Assembly (NCBI RefSeq): GCF_035046485.1
Contig: NC_085137.1
Location: forward strand, 38,980,566-39,044,565
Length of the DNA: 64,000 nucleotides
Reading direction: 5' to 3'
Origin: Aedes albopictus
Taxonomy: Eukaryota; Arthropoda; Insecta; Diptera; Culicidae
Part shown: piece after piece, positions 46,553 to 59,120 of the stretch
Numbering within the stretch: the first letter of the stretch is position 1
Layout of the letters: each line of letters begins with the position of its first letter
Notes under the pieces: generated by a model
Seen by the model: only the letters and a program-made list of their open reading frames with translations
Told to the model about the DNA's origin: nothing
The model's database searches: none
Translations under genes and position numbers: made by a program

Positions 46553-48172
46553 TTGACCAATTTTGGTTTGGATAATATTCCTATAAGGTTTGTTAAGATC
46601 TTATTACCTTTGGCTCTTCCAATCTATAAACATCTATTCGATTCCATTATCAAAACATCAGTGTTCCCTCGTGGTTGGAAAAATTCCAAAATAATTCCGA
46701 TCAAAAAGAAGGGTAAAAGCTCGGCCATCACCAATTTGCGTCCAATCAGCATACTTTGTTCATTGTCAAAAGTATTTGAAAAACTAATCAAAAATCAAAT
46801 TAGTAGGTTTATAGACAACAACGATCTCTTGCATCCCTTTCAATCTGGGTTCCGTCGTAACCATAGCACGAATTCGGCCTTGTTAAAAGTTCACGACGAT
46901 ATTTCACGCGTGATAGACAAAAGAGGTGTAGCTATTTTACTCCTCATCGACTTTGCAAAAGCATTTGATCGTGTTTCGCATGCAAAGTTGGTGAAAAAAT
47001 TGGCGTTTAAGTTTAGCTTTTCACAATCCGCATCTCATCTAATTGAGTCTTATCTGAGTGAAAGACAGCAAGCTGTTTTCCATAATGGTGTTTTATCTAC
47101 GTTCAGTTCAATCAAATCAGGTGTACCACAGGGATCGGTACTTGGTCCCTTACTATTTTCTCTTTTCATAAATGACCTACCTGGAATGCTGGACTTTTGT
47201 ACCATACATATGTTTGCCGACGATGTTCAAATATATATCTGTGCTTCTGGTAACATTGACATGAATGATCTTGGCAGAAAAATCAACCAGGACCTCAACA
47301 ATATTCTTAGATGGTCCCGTAATAACTTACTAGAAGTAAATCCATCAAAAACAAAAGCTATGCTTATATGCAGAAGAAAAAATCCTCCTAGTCCCCCAAC
47401 GATCTTATTTGATGGACAGATCATACAGTTTTTTGATCGCCTGGACAATCTTGGCTTAATATTTACTGAAAATTTATCATGGGATGCATTTATCATAAGC
47501 CAGTGTGGAAAAATTTATCGAACGCTAAAAAAATTGAACATGATTAGTAGACACCTGGATACCCCAATGAAACTTAAACTATTTAAGTCTTTAATATTTC
47601 CTCACTTCATTTATGGTGATTTTATATATAGCAACGCTTCCGCTTTTGCATTAAACAGACTGCGAGTTGCTCTGAATTCTTGCGTCAGATATGTGTTTAG
47701 TCTCAACAGGTTTGAGCACGTTTCACATTTACAAAATAAATTGTTAGGGTGCCCATTCACATCGTTTTACAATTTTAGAACTTGCGTTAATATATATAAA
47801 ATTATTAAAACCAAATCACCTCGCTATCTCTATAGTAAACTTCAGTTTATGCAGAATAGAAGAACTTTGAGCCTTATTATACCTCAGCATTCATCACCTT
47901 ATTACGGCCAAACTTTGTTTGTGAGAGGCATTCACAATTGGAACCTTCTGTCTCCATTGCTCAAGTCAGCATCTTCAACTTCCCGTTTTAGAAAGGGTCT
48001 ACTCATTGAGATTGTAAGGATGCAGTAAAAGAGTCAAATTGTCAAAGTCAGGAACACGAATTAGATATGTAAGATTTAATAGATACGAGCTATATTTCAC
48101 CACAGTGTAACACATAAGGAAAGGGTTGTCCCTACGTTACATGAATTAATACAAATAAATAAATAAATAAAT
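46553..48172 (+). CDS. non-LTR RT fragment, CR1/L2/jockey group, 491-codon open frame
   Basis: The frame 46553-48028 is uninterrupted. It begins inside the RT fingers (DNIPIRFVKILLPLALPIYK) and has FPRGWKNSKIIPIKKKGK, RPISILCSLSKVFEKLI and LLIDFAKAFDRVSHAKL (motif A, residue about 130). SGVPQGSVLGPLLFSLFIND follows (about 190), then HMFADDVQIY (catalytic DD, about 220) and a thumb and C-terminal tail to residue 491. The endonuclease and ORF1 are absent, so it is 5' truncated and could not move alone. A 3'UTR ends in aaataaataaataaataaat at 48150-48172. It interrupts a satellite monomer, and the open frame marks it as one of the younger insertions here. Confidence 0.9.
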
Positions 48173-48177
48173 AAAAT

Positions 48178-49260
48178 TCCGGCGGGACACTTGAAACCGG
48201 TTGTGGAACGTTATCTCAGCTGATTTTCTTAATAACCGTTCATCAGTATATCGAAAAAAAAACGCGATTTGATGAAGCGCATGCATGGAGTTCGGTTCCC
48301 TTCTACATTTGACCACATCCGGAGGGACACTGGGAACCGATTCCGGGACACTACTAGTTCTCCCAAGCATGGTCTGGGATATTTTTTCTTTGTAACCGTT
48401 CATCAGGATACCTTAAATGCCATTTGATGTGTAGCGAATATTTGTTTGGTTTGTTTTTGCATTCGGACACTTTCAGCGAGACACCTCGAACCGATTTCGG
48501 AACACTATCCGTGGTTTCTAATGTGGGCTTAGCTTATTTTCTTGCTGATCGTACAAGTTATCGAAAAGGCTACGATTTGATGTGTCGCATGTATGAATTA
48601 GGCCACTTCCGGCGGGACATCAGGAACCGGTTCCGGGATGCTACCAGTTCAGATATGATCCGTAAACGGTTCCGTAACACTACCGGTCAGATATAGTGCA
48701 CGACTATTTTCCAATTTACCGTTCATCAGGTTATAGAAAAAAGCTGCGAATTGATGTGTCGCATGCATGGGTTTGGTTCACTTTTATATTTGGCCACTTC
48801 CGACGGGATACCCGGAACCGGTTCCGGAACACTACCAGATCAGATATCAGAGACTGTTTTCTTGTTAACCAATCATCAGGTTACAGAAAAAGCGGTGATT
48901 TGATGTGTCGCATACATGGGTTTGTTTCACTTTTATATTTGGCCACTCCCAGCGGGACACTCGGAACCGGTTCCGGTATGCTACCGGTTTAGATATGGTC
49001 TTAGACTATTTTCCTGTCTATCGTTCATCAGGTTATACAAAAAGCTACGTTTTGATGTGTCGCATGCATGGGTTTGGTACACTTTTATATTTGGCCACTT
49101 CCGGCGGGACACCCGGAACCGGTTCCGGAACACTAGCGGTTCAGATATAGTCTGCGACTATTTTCCTGCTTACCGTTTATCAGATGAACGAAAATGCCGT
49201 GGTTTGATGGGTCGCATGCATGGCTTTGTTGCAATTTCATATCTGGCCCCTTCCTGGGGT
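48178..49260 (+). repeat. ~150-bp tandem array in copy B
   Basis: gatgtgtcgcat occurs at 48753, 48902 and 49054 with a variant at 49206, spacing about 149-152 bp; more diverged units precede. Units share cacttccggcgggacac and ggaaccggttccgg. The final unit changes to cccttcctggggtaccgg, as in copy A. Confidence 0.9.
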
Positions 49261-49419
49261 ACCGGTCCGGAACACTTAAATGGCCATAACTCCGGAGCGG
49301 CTGGACCGATTCAAACCATTTTCAATAGGAAACAATGGGACAATATTTCGCGTCGATTGAAGCCTAAAGCGTTGAAATCGGATGATATTTACTATCCAAA
49401 AGAGAGGTGACATTTTTGT

Positions 49420-49470
49420 ATATATACACACATACACACGCACACACACACATACATACATACACACACA
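49420..49470. repeat. CA microsatellite
   Basis: Short interrupted (ca)n/(cata)n tract in the conserved position of copy B. Confidence 0.9.
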
Positions 49471-49609
49471 GACATCATCTCAACTCGTCGAACTGAATCG
49501 ATTGGTATATAAGACTTGGCCCTCCGGGGGTTCTATCAAGTTTTCATTTTTGGAGTGAACATATAGCCTTTCGGTACACCTTGGTGTACGAGAAAGGCAA
49601 AAACATGGG

Positions 49610-50452
49610 TAGGAAGGGCTGAGCTGGGTGGGTTTCCGTCCTTAATATTTTAAACTATTTTGAGACCTTCGTGCTACCATACTATACGCGACTTCTCTGA
49701 TTGATGTAAAGGATTGTGAGTGATATCGATTTCAACTCCATAGACGATGAAAAATCGAGATTTTTTAAAAAATCCGGCTGGTTTTCTCTGAAACAAAGTA
49801 ACACAATCAGCCACACTGAACTGTTAACCATATTCCAGAGTGAACTGAGTGCAAAGTACTGGGAAATTGTAATTATATCAATGGTTCCAAATAATTTACA
49901 TGTATACTTCATCTCTAATGGTTAATAAAGGCTTGTAAGTTACATGTGTGGGGAAAAGTTTCAAATAATCTTAGCTGCTGTTTACTTGTGACTAGTTAAA
50001 CTTTAAGCTGAATTATCTCGCAATTAAGTTTTTGGCGCTTAGTTCGGTTTAGCAGAACCCCGGCCAGAAAAACCACATAGGAGATTTCCTTATATTTTCA
50101 AGATCAAAAAAAATATATGCAATATCACCGGACGTAATAACTTGGAAATGATCCGGTGAGTCAGATATATTTTGCAGGTGAAAGAATATCATAAATGATA
50201 CTTTTTTTCACGTCTATATGAGCAAAAAATAAGAATACTCACAAACTCAATATTGTTGAAGTTTGTACGGCAGTTATTTCGGGAATATCTTCGGCTATTT
50301 TTTTGGAACTTACTTCTAAAAAAAACATAGGAATGACATCAGCAATAATTTGAAAAATCTCACAGGTAACTCTTTTGGAAACTTCTTCGATAATTTCTTT
50401 AGAAATTCCATCATAAATTTCTTTGAGATTTTTTTTTAAATTTATCTTTTTC
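49610..50452. other. unassigned, no gene recognised
   Basis: AT-rich. A 69-codon ORF (49716-49925) has no family. 50280-50440 may hold very diverged minisatellite units (ggaaacttcttcg, agaaattcc). Confidence 0.4.
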
Positions 50453-51343
50453 CTTGATGATTTTGTGGCTATATCGGTCTCTTTCTACTCATAAGTATAA
50501 GGGAGTAGAGATCAAAGTGGATAATGAAATGATAGATATGATAGAATTCGCTAGGTAGCGAACAAGTGTGAAAATTTTATAGAAGGTGAAATTAGGCAAG
50601 TAGGCCATGTATTGAACGAATACATCGAATGCGTGAAACTTCTGCCGTGCGACCTGTGCTTTTAAACAGATCGGCTTGGTTGGTAGTTCATACCACCTTA
50701 CCAAGACTGGCAAAAGTTTCAGGCACCCGACTGCCTAATGTATTGTTCTGTTTTCATCACAAATTCTTATATTATAATAATTATACTTATGAGTAGAAAG
50801 AGACCGATATAGCCACAAAATCATCAAGTTATTAATAGAATACGGTCGATAAATCAGCATATGATATGAAAAGTTTGGCTCAAAAAGAAAAGTGTTCTAT
50901 CCTATAAGATCGAAAAAGCTAATAGGAAGAACACGCCGCGATATAGACATACCTCTATGAACGGAGTGCGAATTCCGAAAAAGCTACCGATCGATAGAAT
51001 TTGTGATGAAAACAGAACAATACATTGGGCAGTCGGGTGCCTGAAACTTTTGCCAGTCTTGGTAAGGTGGTATGAACTACCAACCAAGCCGATCTGTTTA
51101 AAAGCACAGGTCGCACGGCAGAAGTTTCACGCATTCGATGTATTCGTTCAATACATGGCCTACTTGCCTAATTTCACCTTCTATAAAATTTTCACACTTG
51201 TTCGCTACCTAGCGAATTCTATCATATCTATCGTTTCATTATCCACTTTGATCTCTACTCCCTTATACTTATGAGTAGAATGAGACCGATATAGCCACAA
51301 AATCATCAAGTTATTAATAGAATACGGTCGATAAATCAGCATA
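50453..51343. repeat. inverted duplication with a third partial copy
   Basis: A unit of about 345 bp at 50999-51343 (plus) is repeated inverted at 50453-50765. A further copy of its last ~76 bp (agaccgatatagccacaaaa...cgataaatcagcatat) lies at 50788-50863. Over about 270 bp the inverted copies differ at two positions that I can see (both C/T), so the duplication is recent. 50864-50998 is unique spacer. No TIR or target duplication was found. Confidence 0.85.
50957..51274 (+). CDS. hypothetical 105-residue ORF
   Basis: Starts MNGVRIPKKLPIDRIC and ends SLSTLISTPLYL. The 74-residue C-terminal part (from PVLVRWYELPTKP) is repeated on the minus strand at 50713-50489 with one residue changed (I for V). 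The later half is hydrophobic (NFTFYKIFTLVRYL), possibly a membrane segment. I know no family. Preservation of the frame in both copies may simply reflect how recent the duplication is. Confidence 0.25.
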   Translation: MNGVRIPKKLPIDRICDENRTIHWAVGCLKLLPVLVRWYELPTKPICLKAQVARQKFHAFDVFVQYMAYLPNFTFYKIFTLVRYLANSIISIVSLSTLISTPLYL

Positions 51344-51726
51344 TTTATCTTTTTCCGCCATTTTTTTCAGAAATTGTTTTGAAATTCTTTCTTCCAATTT
51401 TTTTCCATTTTGGAAACGCTTCCGCAATTTCTACTGTCAATTGCGAATTTCAGAATTTCAAAAGGAATTGTCAGAGAAATTGATAAATGTTACATTACCC
51501 ATTTTTTTATACGTGGCGAGATTGCAGAGCACATGCTCTCTCTCACTGCATTGGTCAACTCCTAGAAGATTGTTTGGGCTTTTTGACAATTGCACTAGCA
51601 AGTCAATCAACTCACCCTAAATGCACAGACAAGTGCCGTGCTTCAACTGCTGTGAGTCAGTCACCTCATTGGACGTAGGGGTGTTCCATTTTTTTTAATA
51701 TTTGAGTCAACAAGAAGAGAAATTTT
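51344..51726. other. unassigned, no gene recognised
   Basis: A 63-codon ORF (51487-51678) without features; otherwise AT-rich. Confidence 0.4.
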
Positions 51727-51902
51727 TTCGAATGAGTGTAATCAGTTTCGTACCTTTTAATTCCGCCCTATGTTGCTTATCCTTTGACAGATACGCGTAT
51801 TTCGACTACCACTTGTAATCTTCCTCAGTGTCGCGTATCTGTCAAAGAATAAGCAACATAGGGCGGAATTAAAAGGTACGAAACTGATTACACTCATTCG
51901 AA
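51727..51902. repeat. foldback with ~69-bp arms
   Basis: ttcgaatgagtgtaatcagt at the left is matched by its inverse ending at 51902. The arms share ggtacgaaactgatt, taattccgccctatg and gacagatacgcg. The centre is gtatttcgactaccactt followed by gtaatcttcctcagt. One or two indels near the centre. Confidence 0.85.
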
Positions 51903-52457
51903 GAGGGTAATCTGCTTAGAGGGTTCGAAAAGTCGGTACAAGAAGAAGAGAATTGTTTTCTCGATTCGTTACATTTTATAAAAAAAAAACCAGGCATCCT
52001 CCAGGTTTTTTTAAAATATTCCTGTGTTTTTAGGAATTTCTTCCCGCGTTTCAGATTCTTTTCATAACTTTCATTGTTCTGTTTGTTCCATGTTTAAAAA
52101 GTTTTGGAAATGCGTTAATAATTTTGATATTTTGCGCGAGATTTTTAAAAATTTCCTTACATAAATGTATTTTGAGAATTTTCTTTAGGCCAGCAATAAT
52201 AAAAAAATCATTTAAAATTCCTAACGTCACTGATTGAAAAAAATCATCAGAAAATCTCACAGTAATCTTCCATTTTGAAATTTTTAGGATGTTTATGATT
52301 TTTTTTTTGATATTTATGGAACTGAATTTGTTTTTGCCTTTCTCGTACACTAAGTGTACTGGAAAGGCTATATGTTCACTCCAAAAATGACTTTTTGATA
52401 GAAGGCCCGGATGGTCGAGTCACATATACCAATCAACTCAGCTTGACGAATTGAAGT

Positions 52458-52690
<233 letters not shown>

Positions 52691-52829
52691 GTGTGTACAA
52701 AATAAACTCACATCACTTTTTGGCAGTAAACCTCAACCGATTTTTATGACCGACGGTTCATTCGACGCGGTATCTGGTCCCATTGTTTCCTATTGAAAAT
52801 GGTTCGGATCGGTTCAGCCGTTCCGGAAT

Positions 52830-54110
52830 TATGGCCAATTAGGTGTTCCGGATCGATACCCCAGGGAGGGGCCAGATATGAAAATGCTACAAAACCATGC
52901 ATGCAACATATCAGACCGCAGCTTTTTCGATAACCTGACGAACGGTAAGCAGGAAAATACTCTCAGTCTATATCTGAACCAGTAGTATTCCAAAATCGGT
53001 TCCGGATTCCCGCCGGAGGTGGCCAAATATAAAAGTGAGCCAAATCCATGCATGCGACACATCAAATAGCAGCTTTTTCAATAACCTGATAAACAGTGAG
53101 CAGGAAAATAGCCTTTGACCCAGTAGAGACTACTGGTAGTGTTCCGGAACCGGTTCCGGGTGCCCCACCGGAAGTGGCCAAATATAAGATTGAACCAAAC
53201 CCATGCATGCGACACATCAAATCGCGTCTCTCTAGATAACCTAATGAACGCGTTAGCAATAAAATGGAATCAGACTATATTTAGGAAAGCCAGTAGTATT
53301 CCGGAATCGGTTCCGTGTGTCCCGCCGGAAGTGGTCAAATGTAGATGGGAACCAAACCCATGCATGCGACACATTAAATAGCAGCTTTTTCGATAACCTG
53401 AAGAACGGTAAGCAGGAAAATAGCTTTAGATCACAGCAGAGACTACCGGTAGTGTTCCGGAACCGGCTCCGGATGTCCAGCCGGAAGTGGTCAAATGTAG
53501 ATAGGAAACAAACCCATGCATACGACACATTAAATTGCAGCTTTTTCGATAACCTGAAGAACGGTTAGCAGGAAAATAGCCTGCTGTGATTAGCAGAGAC
53601 TACCGGTTGGGTTCCGGAACCGGCTCCGGATGTCCCACCGGAAGTGGTCCAATATAAAAGTGAACCAAACCCTTGACCAAACCCATGCATGCGACACATC
53701 AAATAGCGGCTTTTTCGATAACCTGATGAACGGTTAGCAAGAAAATGGTTTCAAAGCATATTTGAGACAACCAGTAGTATTCCGGAACCGGTTCCGGGTG
53801 TCTTGCTGGAAGTGGTCAAATGCATATAAGAACCAAACCCATGCATGCGACATATCAAACCACGGCTTTTTCGATAACCTGATGAACGGTTTACAAAAAA
53901 AAAAATAGTCTCAGATCACATTAGAGACTACCGGTAGAATCCGTTTTGTATGTCCCGCCAGAATGACCAAAATGTAAAATGAATCAAATCCATGCATGCA
54001 CATCAATTTTCGGCTTTTCGGAAAACCTGTTGAACAGTTAGCAAGAGACTAGTCTCAGACCATATTTGAGACAATAGGTACAGTCTTGGAACCGGTTCCG
54101 GGTATCACAC
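52830..54110 (-). repeat. ~150-bp tandem array in copy C
   Basis: catgcatgcgacacatcaaa recurs at roughly 150-bp steps from 53050 to 53840, with diverged units at both ends, each with ggaaccggttccgg and ccaccggaagtggtc-type motifs. About eight units. Confidence 0.9.
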
Positions 54111-54534
54111 AGGAAGTGGTAAAAGTAAAAACAGTGAAAATAATCAATGCAAGCGATAAATATATGTAAGAGAACAAAATCTTGACAAAACTGATGCAGG
54201 CTCATCAAATCACATCTTCTCATATTCCTGAGGTGTAAGTATACAGTAGAATGGGGTTCCATGAGAAAATTGAAATTTAATCGCATCATCCTTGAGCAAA
54301 GTTTTTAATTCCCTTTTTCGTCTAAAATTGCTGCGCAAAATTTTGATCCGACTGATTGCTCCTCGCGCTCTGTGATATGGTTCTAATTTGAATTGGATTC
54401 AGTACGAAAAATTTCACTTGCTTTCATTTTTTGGTAAAATTTTTTGAATCTAGTAAGCAATGATAATAAAATATAGCCTGAAGTGTGTAGGAAAAAAATT
54501 ATCGAAGACTGTAAAGTCATTTCTGGTTGTGAAA

Positions 54535-54788
54535 TCTATATATATAAAAATGCAGTGGCATACGTGGGACCGCGCATAACTTGCGAACGGAGCGTCCGTT
54601 TTGGGTCGTCTTTGTTTTGTTCTGTTAGTTTTCACCCAAGGAAGGTTTATGAGGCATAAAACATGGGAAAATTGAGAGTTTTGAAAAATCGGTTTTTCAT
54701 ACATTTTGAACGGGGACTTGGGCTTGGCTAGGGACTTGAAACGTCAAAAAACGCAGTAGGCAAGACAAAGTTTGCCGGGGACAGCTAG
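54535..54788 (+). mobile_element. short non-autonomous Helitron
   Basis: It starts TCTATATATATAAAAATG after an A and ends GGACAGCTAG before a T, that is 5'-TC, CTAG-3' and insertion between A and T. A small hairpin ggcaa...ttgcc lies just before the 3' end (54759-54776). These are the structural marks of Helitrons. 254 bp, no ORF. Confidence 0.8.
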
Positions 54789-55984
54789 TAATTTATATTT
54801 AAGCTTGTTATTATCGTCTTGGTATTGATGATATTCCAGTTATACTTTTCTGTTATGATTGGTGTTTTTCGGTGACGATTGAAAACTCCTTCTTTATTCT
54901 TCTTTACGTTTCAACCTACTTTATTAACTTTCGGTCATCTTCAGAAGATTCCGCCGGACGTTCGTTTGTCAAGGCGGTACACTTAATTCTTAATTAGCCT
55001 GTACCAGTTATCGCACCACCTAAGAAAAACTATTTCTACAAAAATAAGAAGAAGACTGACGAATGTAAACAATAAGTCAAATGATTGATTAGTTTTCATA
55101 CTTTATAGGAAAAATATAAAAACGGAGCCAGAACTAATTTTAGTATTTATTACGGCATATGCCAATGATAGGAACCCTGTACCAGTTATGGACACATTTG
55201 TTAATTTGGGTTCCACTTCGCACTATTTACATGCATTCCTTATGGGAGTTGCCATAACTGGTACACTATGGCGAAATAGGGTGCAAGGAGGCCGAAAATT
55301 TAAGGATAATGATATATTTCTACCATAATTTGAGCAAATTGTGAAGTTTGAATGATTGCAATGATCTTTTGTGATCGTGATCTGTTGTTCACGTTTTTTT
55401 TCTTGTTGATTTGTATCTTTAACCGTTATGTGTCCGACAAACTTTTTGCTTTTTTCTACACCGTGCTTTTTAAATGGGCACTGGGTACCCGGGTACCCTG
55501 TCGGCCACATAAGGGTTAAAGGTTGAAAATCGACTATGGCGAATTTGAGGTACTATAGCCATAACTAGTACACTGAGCCTAGTTATTTTTCATACAAAGT
55601 AGGCCGACGTAGCTCGATGTCCTTTGCGTGTAAGTAAGCAACAATTTGAATGTTCAGTCTTGTTGGCCTACTAGGCAATCATATTTGTGCTTTTGAAAAA
55701 TGGATTGCATTGCAAGGTAGGCATCTTTAAATTCAAACAACCGTGTCCTAAAAAATAGACATTTTGAGGAAATTACAATTGCATTAATGGAATTAAAGGA
55801 AATCCTTGTAAGTAACCTTTAGAGAATAGTGAGAATGTTGAAAAATTAAAAAAAAACTTTCACTAAAACTTTTAAATATTGAAAAAGAATACAAAAAGCT
55901 ATTTGATTTTCCAACATACTTGAAATAGTTTACGTAGTTTTACTTACGTAAGTAGAAGGATTCCCATGTTTGATCGAGGTAAAA
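54789..55984. other. unassigned; repeated gtaccagttat motif
   Basis: tgtaccagttat and its inverse recur at about 55000, 55177, 55252 and 55559, which may mark the ends and subterminal sites of a 580-bp TIR element (54996-55575). The match of the ends is imperfect. gggtacccgggtaccctg at 55483 is a palindromic patch. No gene seen. Confidence 0.4.
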
Positions 55985-56275
55985 ATAAAAATTGGGTCTC
56001 CAATTAGCCTAGTGGTTAAGGCTATGGATCGCCAATCCAGAGACGGCGAGTTCGATTCCCATTCCGGTCGGGGAAATTTTGTCGACTCCCTGGGCATAGT
56101 GTATCGTTGTGCTTGCCTCACAATATACTATTTCATGCAATGGCATTCAAAGAAAGCCCTTCAATTATTAACTGTGGAAGTGCTCAAAGAACACTAAGTT
56201 GAAGCGAGGCAGGCCAAGTCCCAGTGGGGACGTAGATCTATAAAGGAGAAAAAGAAAAATAAAATAAAACTTTCG
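55985..56275 (+). mobile_element. tRNA-derived SINE, second family
   Basis: tagcctagtggttaaggct is an A box and gagttcgattcccattc a B box. The body ends with ggcaggccaagtcccagtgg followed by ggacgta and an A-rich tail (56246-56270). The cccagtggggacgt tail is unlike the Feilai-type copies, so it is another family (Gecko/Twin type is possible). aaaaataaaa occurs on both sides, but its A-richness makes it weak as a target duplication. Confidence 0.75.
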
Positions 56276-58538
56276 AAAAATTTGTAGAACTTGTTTGAAG
56301 GTCTAGTAAAATCGGTATAAAACACAAGATCTTAAGCCAAACACAACTTAAACCGCTAGTGAATAGGGTAAAATATTTGACAAAAAAAGCAATACAACTT
56401 ATCGCATTCAGAAGGATAATATGAATGCAACATATGAGCATCCCTAGCAGGGGAAAATGCTCGCATCGCCAAGAGCTACTCGCGCGTCGGGTACTTACTC
56501 AAATAATAGTGTGCTACTAAAGAACAACAATTGCGCGAGCTTGTATTGCTATTGGATTAGCCCACATACCCATCACAACCGCACGCCGCTTTTGCCCTCT
56601 TGGCTTACTGACTGACTGGCTGGCTGGCTCGCTGGCCCTAGGACTGCTTGCCGGACTAAGTAACATGCAGAGTAAGTGTTGCTGACTTCTGCTTGGCGTG
56701 GAGGGTACTTAGTCATAAAGAAATTGCACGCTTCTTAAGTGTAAGCTGAGCGTGCGCCGGCGGTATATCGACGAAAGAGGTTTTTGCGACAATTCAAAGT
56801 TCCAGAAAAAAATCATGACATTTTTATTCTGAAAAGTCAGGATCTTTGCCGTTTTAGGACGTGGAAACATTTGGGCGGGGGGTCCTAGTTAGGGCGGTCA
56901 ATTTGATATCGATTGACTTGATTATTCGAATATTCAGATAATTTGGCACAACATATTAACAATTAAGAGATGTACGAAGATTATTTTGAAGATGTGCATT
57001 TCATGGGAGCATCTATTCAGCTACCATCTTAAGAGATGCACATCTACGAGCTGCAAACTCGTCTGCAACATCATCGACATCCCCACAGTCAGTACATATT
57101 AGTGGTGGCGGCTTGCGTTTGGCGAACGTTCGGATGGAACGGATTGTATTTACTCTCGTTCGAATTGAGGCTTTTGGAATTTTGCAAGCCACCGAGATAT
57201 GTATAATGCTGCTATGGTTGCACTTGCCAAGAGGCGCCTTAGACTGACGTTAAAATTGCATAATTTATGGTATGGTGGAAAGAAAAGTAAAAGCACCACC
57301 AAAAGCACTGAGAGCTGCATTCGACCGACCGAGTGAGGTGCAAAATCTAATTGCTACGGGTGTGCGAGGTCGGCAATAGTTTCTTCGGATGGGTACATTG
57401 TGATCGGGTAATTAATGAGCGTTTTGGGTTGGGCGTAGAGCAGCCGGGGTCTGATCTGATTTCAAGGAGCAATGCATGATGTTGAGTGGTTTTATGTCTG
57501 CTATTCAGGTTCGATGTTTGACGAGCTACTTTTCTAGAAGACTTATTGAACTTTTGAAATTTGTTCAACTACATTTTGCATTCATTCTTTTGGTGCTAGT
57601 TGTTGAACGCTTCTGGGCAAATGTGAATTGTTATGATGTTTTAAAACTTTTTATGATGATGATTAACCTGGGCTTGTTAGGGGAATATCTGTAAATAAAA
57701 TCTGTAAATAAAAGAAGTAAAAGAAGTCGAGTCAAGTACAAGACACTGAAGACGACCTTACAGTTGAGGTCGAAATACGTATCTGTCAAAGGATGCAAAT
57801 TCTTAGTGGAATTCAAAGGAACGAAACTTTTTATGTTTTCTACTATGTTCGCTTTACCCTTTGGGGACGAAGGGGTTATGTATGATCCCGGCAATGAAAC
57901 AAAACATACAGTCGAGTCTTCTATTAGACGCTGCCACCCACTTTATCACAGTTATCAACTGACACCATTTTAATTCATGTGGCAAGCACAAAAACACCTC
58001 ATGGCCAAGGAAGTTTAGGTCTCTTAATTATTTAGCTTTGACTTTTTATCTTATCAATATTAAGTAGAACTAAGAAGTGAATCACAAGTTCACTGAACTT
58101 AAACATTTTGAAAATAATTTTCTTTGCACGGATTGTGGTTCAATTAGAAAACAATTTGTTACAGTAGCTTGCCTCCTTTAAATTTAGGGTAAAATCTGGA
58201 CTAAACAGACATCTTACTTTCAATTTGAATAAAGCTAATTTTAGTTTATGACCGAAATGATCGAAAATCCAAAAGCGAAACAGTTTATGAACTTCATTAA
58301 CAATCACTACACAGCTAGAAAGAGGCAAGAGATTGACATATACAAACGAGCGCCTACAAGGACTTAATTATGTAAGTAAAACATCTAATTTGAAATTGTT
58401 TTAATATATAAATCTGAAATTTAATGTTAGTGTAAAAAAAGTAATTTCATTTCTTATATTTTTTTCAATTCAGTTTAAAATAATGGTTGAGATCATTTTT
58501 TATTTATATAATATTGAAAACTTTTATACAATTTTGAA
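56276..58538. other. unassigned; low-repeat stretch
   Basis: 56460-56760 is GC-richer with a (ctgg)n patch near 56618-56635. 57700-57800 (gaccttacagttgaggtcga, aaatacgtatctgtcaaagg) looks like a repeat consensus but was not matched within the window. Short ORFs (57476-57694, 57764-57973, 58140-58328) have no recognised family. No gene called. Confidence 0.35.
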
Positions 58539-59120
58539 TTTAAACCAAATAGCAATTGTTACTTATCTAATTGATAATTAATCATAAGTTATTCTATTCA
58601 TTTTATAAATAAATGATGCCGGGGCCCGTGGCGTAGTTGGTCACACGTTCGCTTCATATGCGGATGGTCATGGGTTTGATTCCCAGCCCCGGCACTTGCA
58701 ATTTTTCGTCAGTTGCTTTCCTCCGACAGCGGCTGACATTGACCCTCTTCTGAGCCCCATGGCTCAAACGGACCCGGATACCTGAACATCGGCGAATTGC
58801 TACTCATAATGGACCCCCAATCGGACTGGAAAGGAACAACGGCCACCTAACATCCTTGTGCTCATCATTATACCATGTAGAGTAGTAAAGTGAAAGCAGC
58901 AGAAAGGCAACCAGTTCGATAAAGTATAATAAAATACATCTAGGCTCTGTACAATACTGTAGGTACAGCTGTCAATTGAAATCGCTCACGTAGTGCCCTA
59001 GTGGACAATAGAGCTGTAAATTAGGTTAAGTGATAAAGAATAAAAAAAAATAAATAAATGAATAGAAAAACTTATGATTAATTATCAATTAGATAAGTAA
59101 CAATTGCTTTTTGGTTTAAA
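58539..59120. repeat. palindrome split by a SINE
   Basis: tttaaaccaaatagcaattg at the left and its inverse at 59101-59120, with gttacttatctaattgataa and ttaatcataagtt matched in the opposite arm. Arms are about 65-70 bp and meet exactly where the SINE inserted (58617-59049). Confidence 0.85.
58617..59049 (+). mobile_element. Feilai-like SINE, 12-bp TSD
   Basis: ggcccgtggcgtagttggtc (A box) and atgggtttgattcccagccc (B box) open a 433-bp unit. It ends ctgtaaattaggttaagtga followed by taaagaataaaaaaaaa. ATAAATAAATGA is duplicated at 58605-58616 and 59050-59061. The tRNA-like head is transcribed by Pol III in such elements. It is the best preserved of three copies here (29634-30084, 19190-19552). 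Confidence 0.9.

Larger units (their letters stand above)
45499..49605 (+). mobile_element. composite satellite-bearing element, copy B
   Basis: Starts cacctagtggtaatagtgcc and ends tgtacgagaaaggcaaaaa, with the same gcctttctcgt inverted ends as copy A. Shared inner blocks include acaagatccatgtaaaattt (45908), atcgcttgcattgatttag (46180), the ~150-bp array, a CA tract and tggtatataagacttggc (49502). The array is split by a 1.6-kb RT insertion (46553-48174), after which monomers resume at ccggcgggacac. No coding capacity of its own. Confidence 0.75.

Noticed and set aside
58617..58700. tRNA gene
   Set aside because: The promoter boxes belong to a SINE with a 433-bp body and A-rich tail flanked by a 12-bp duplication.
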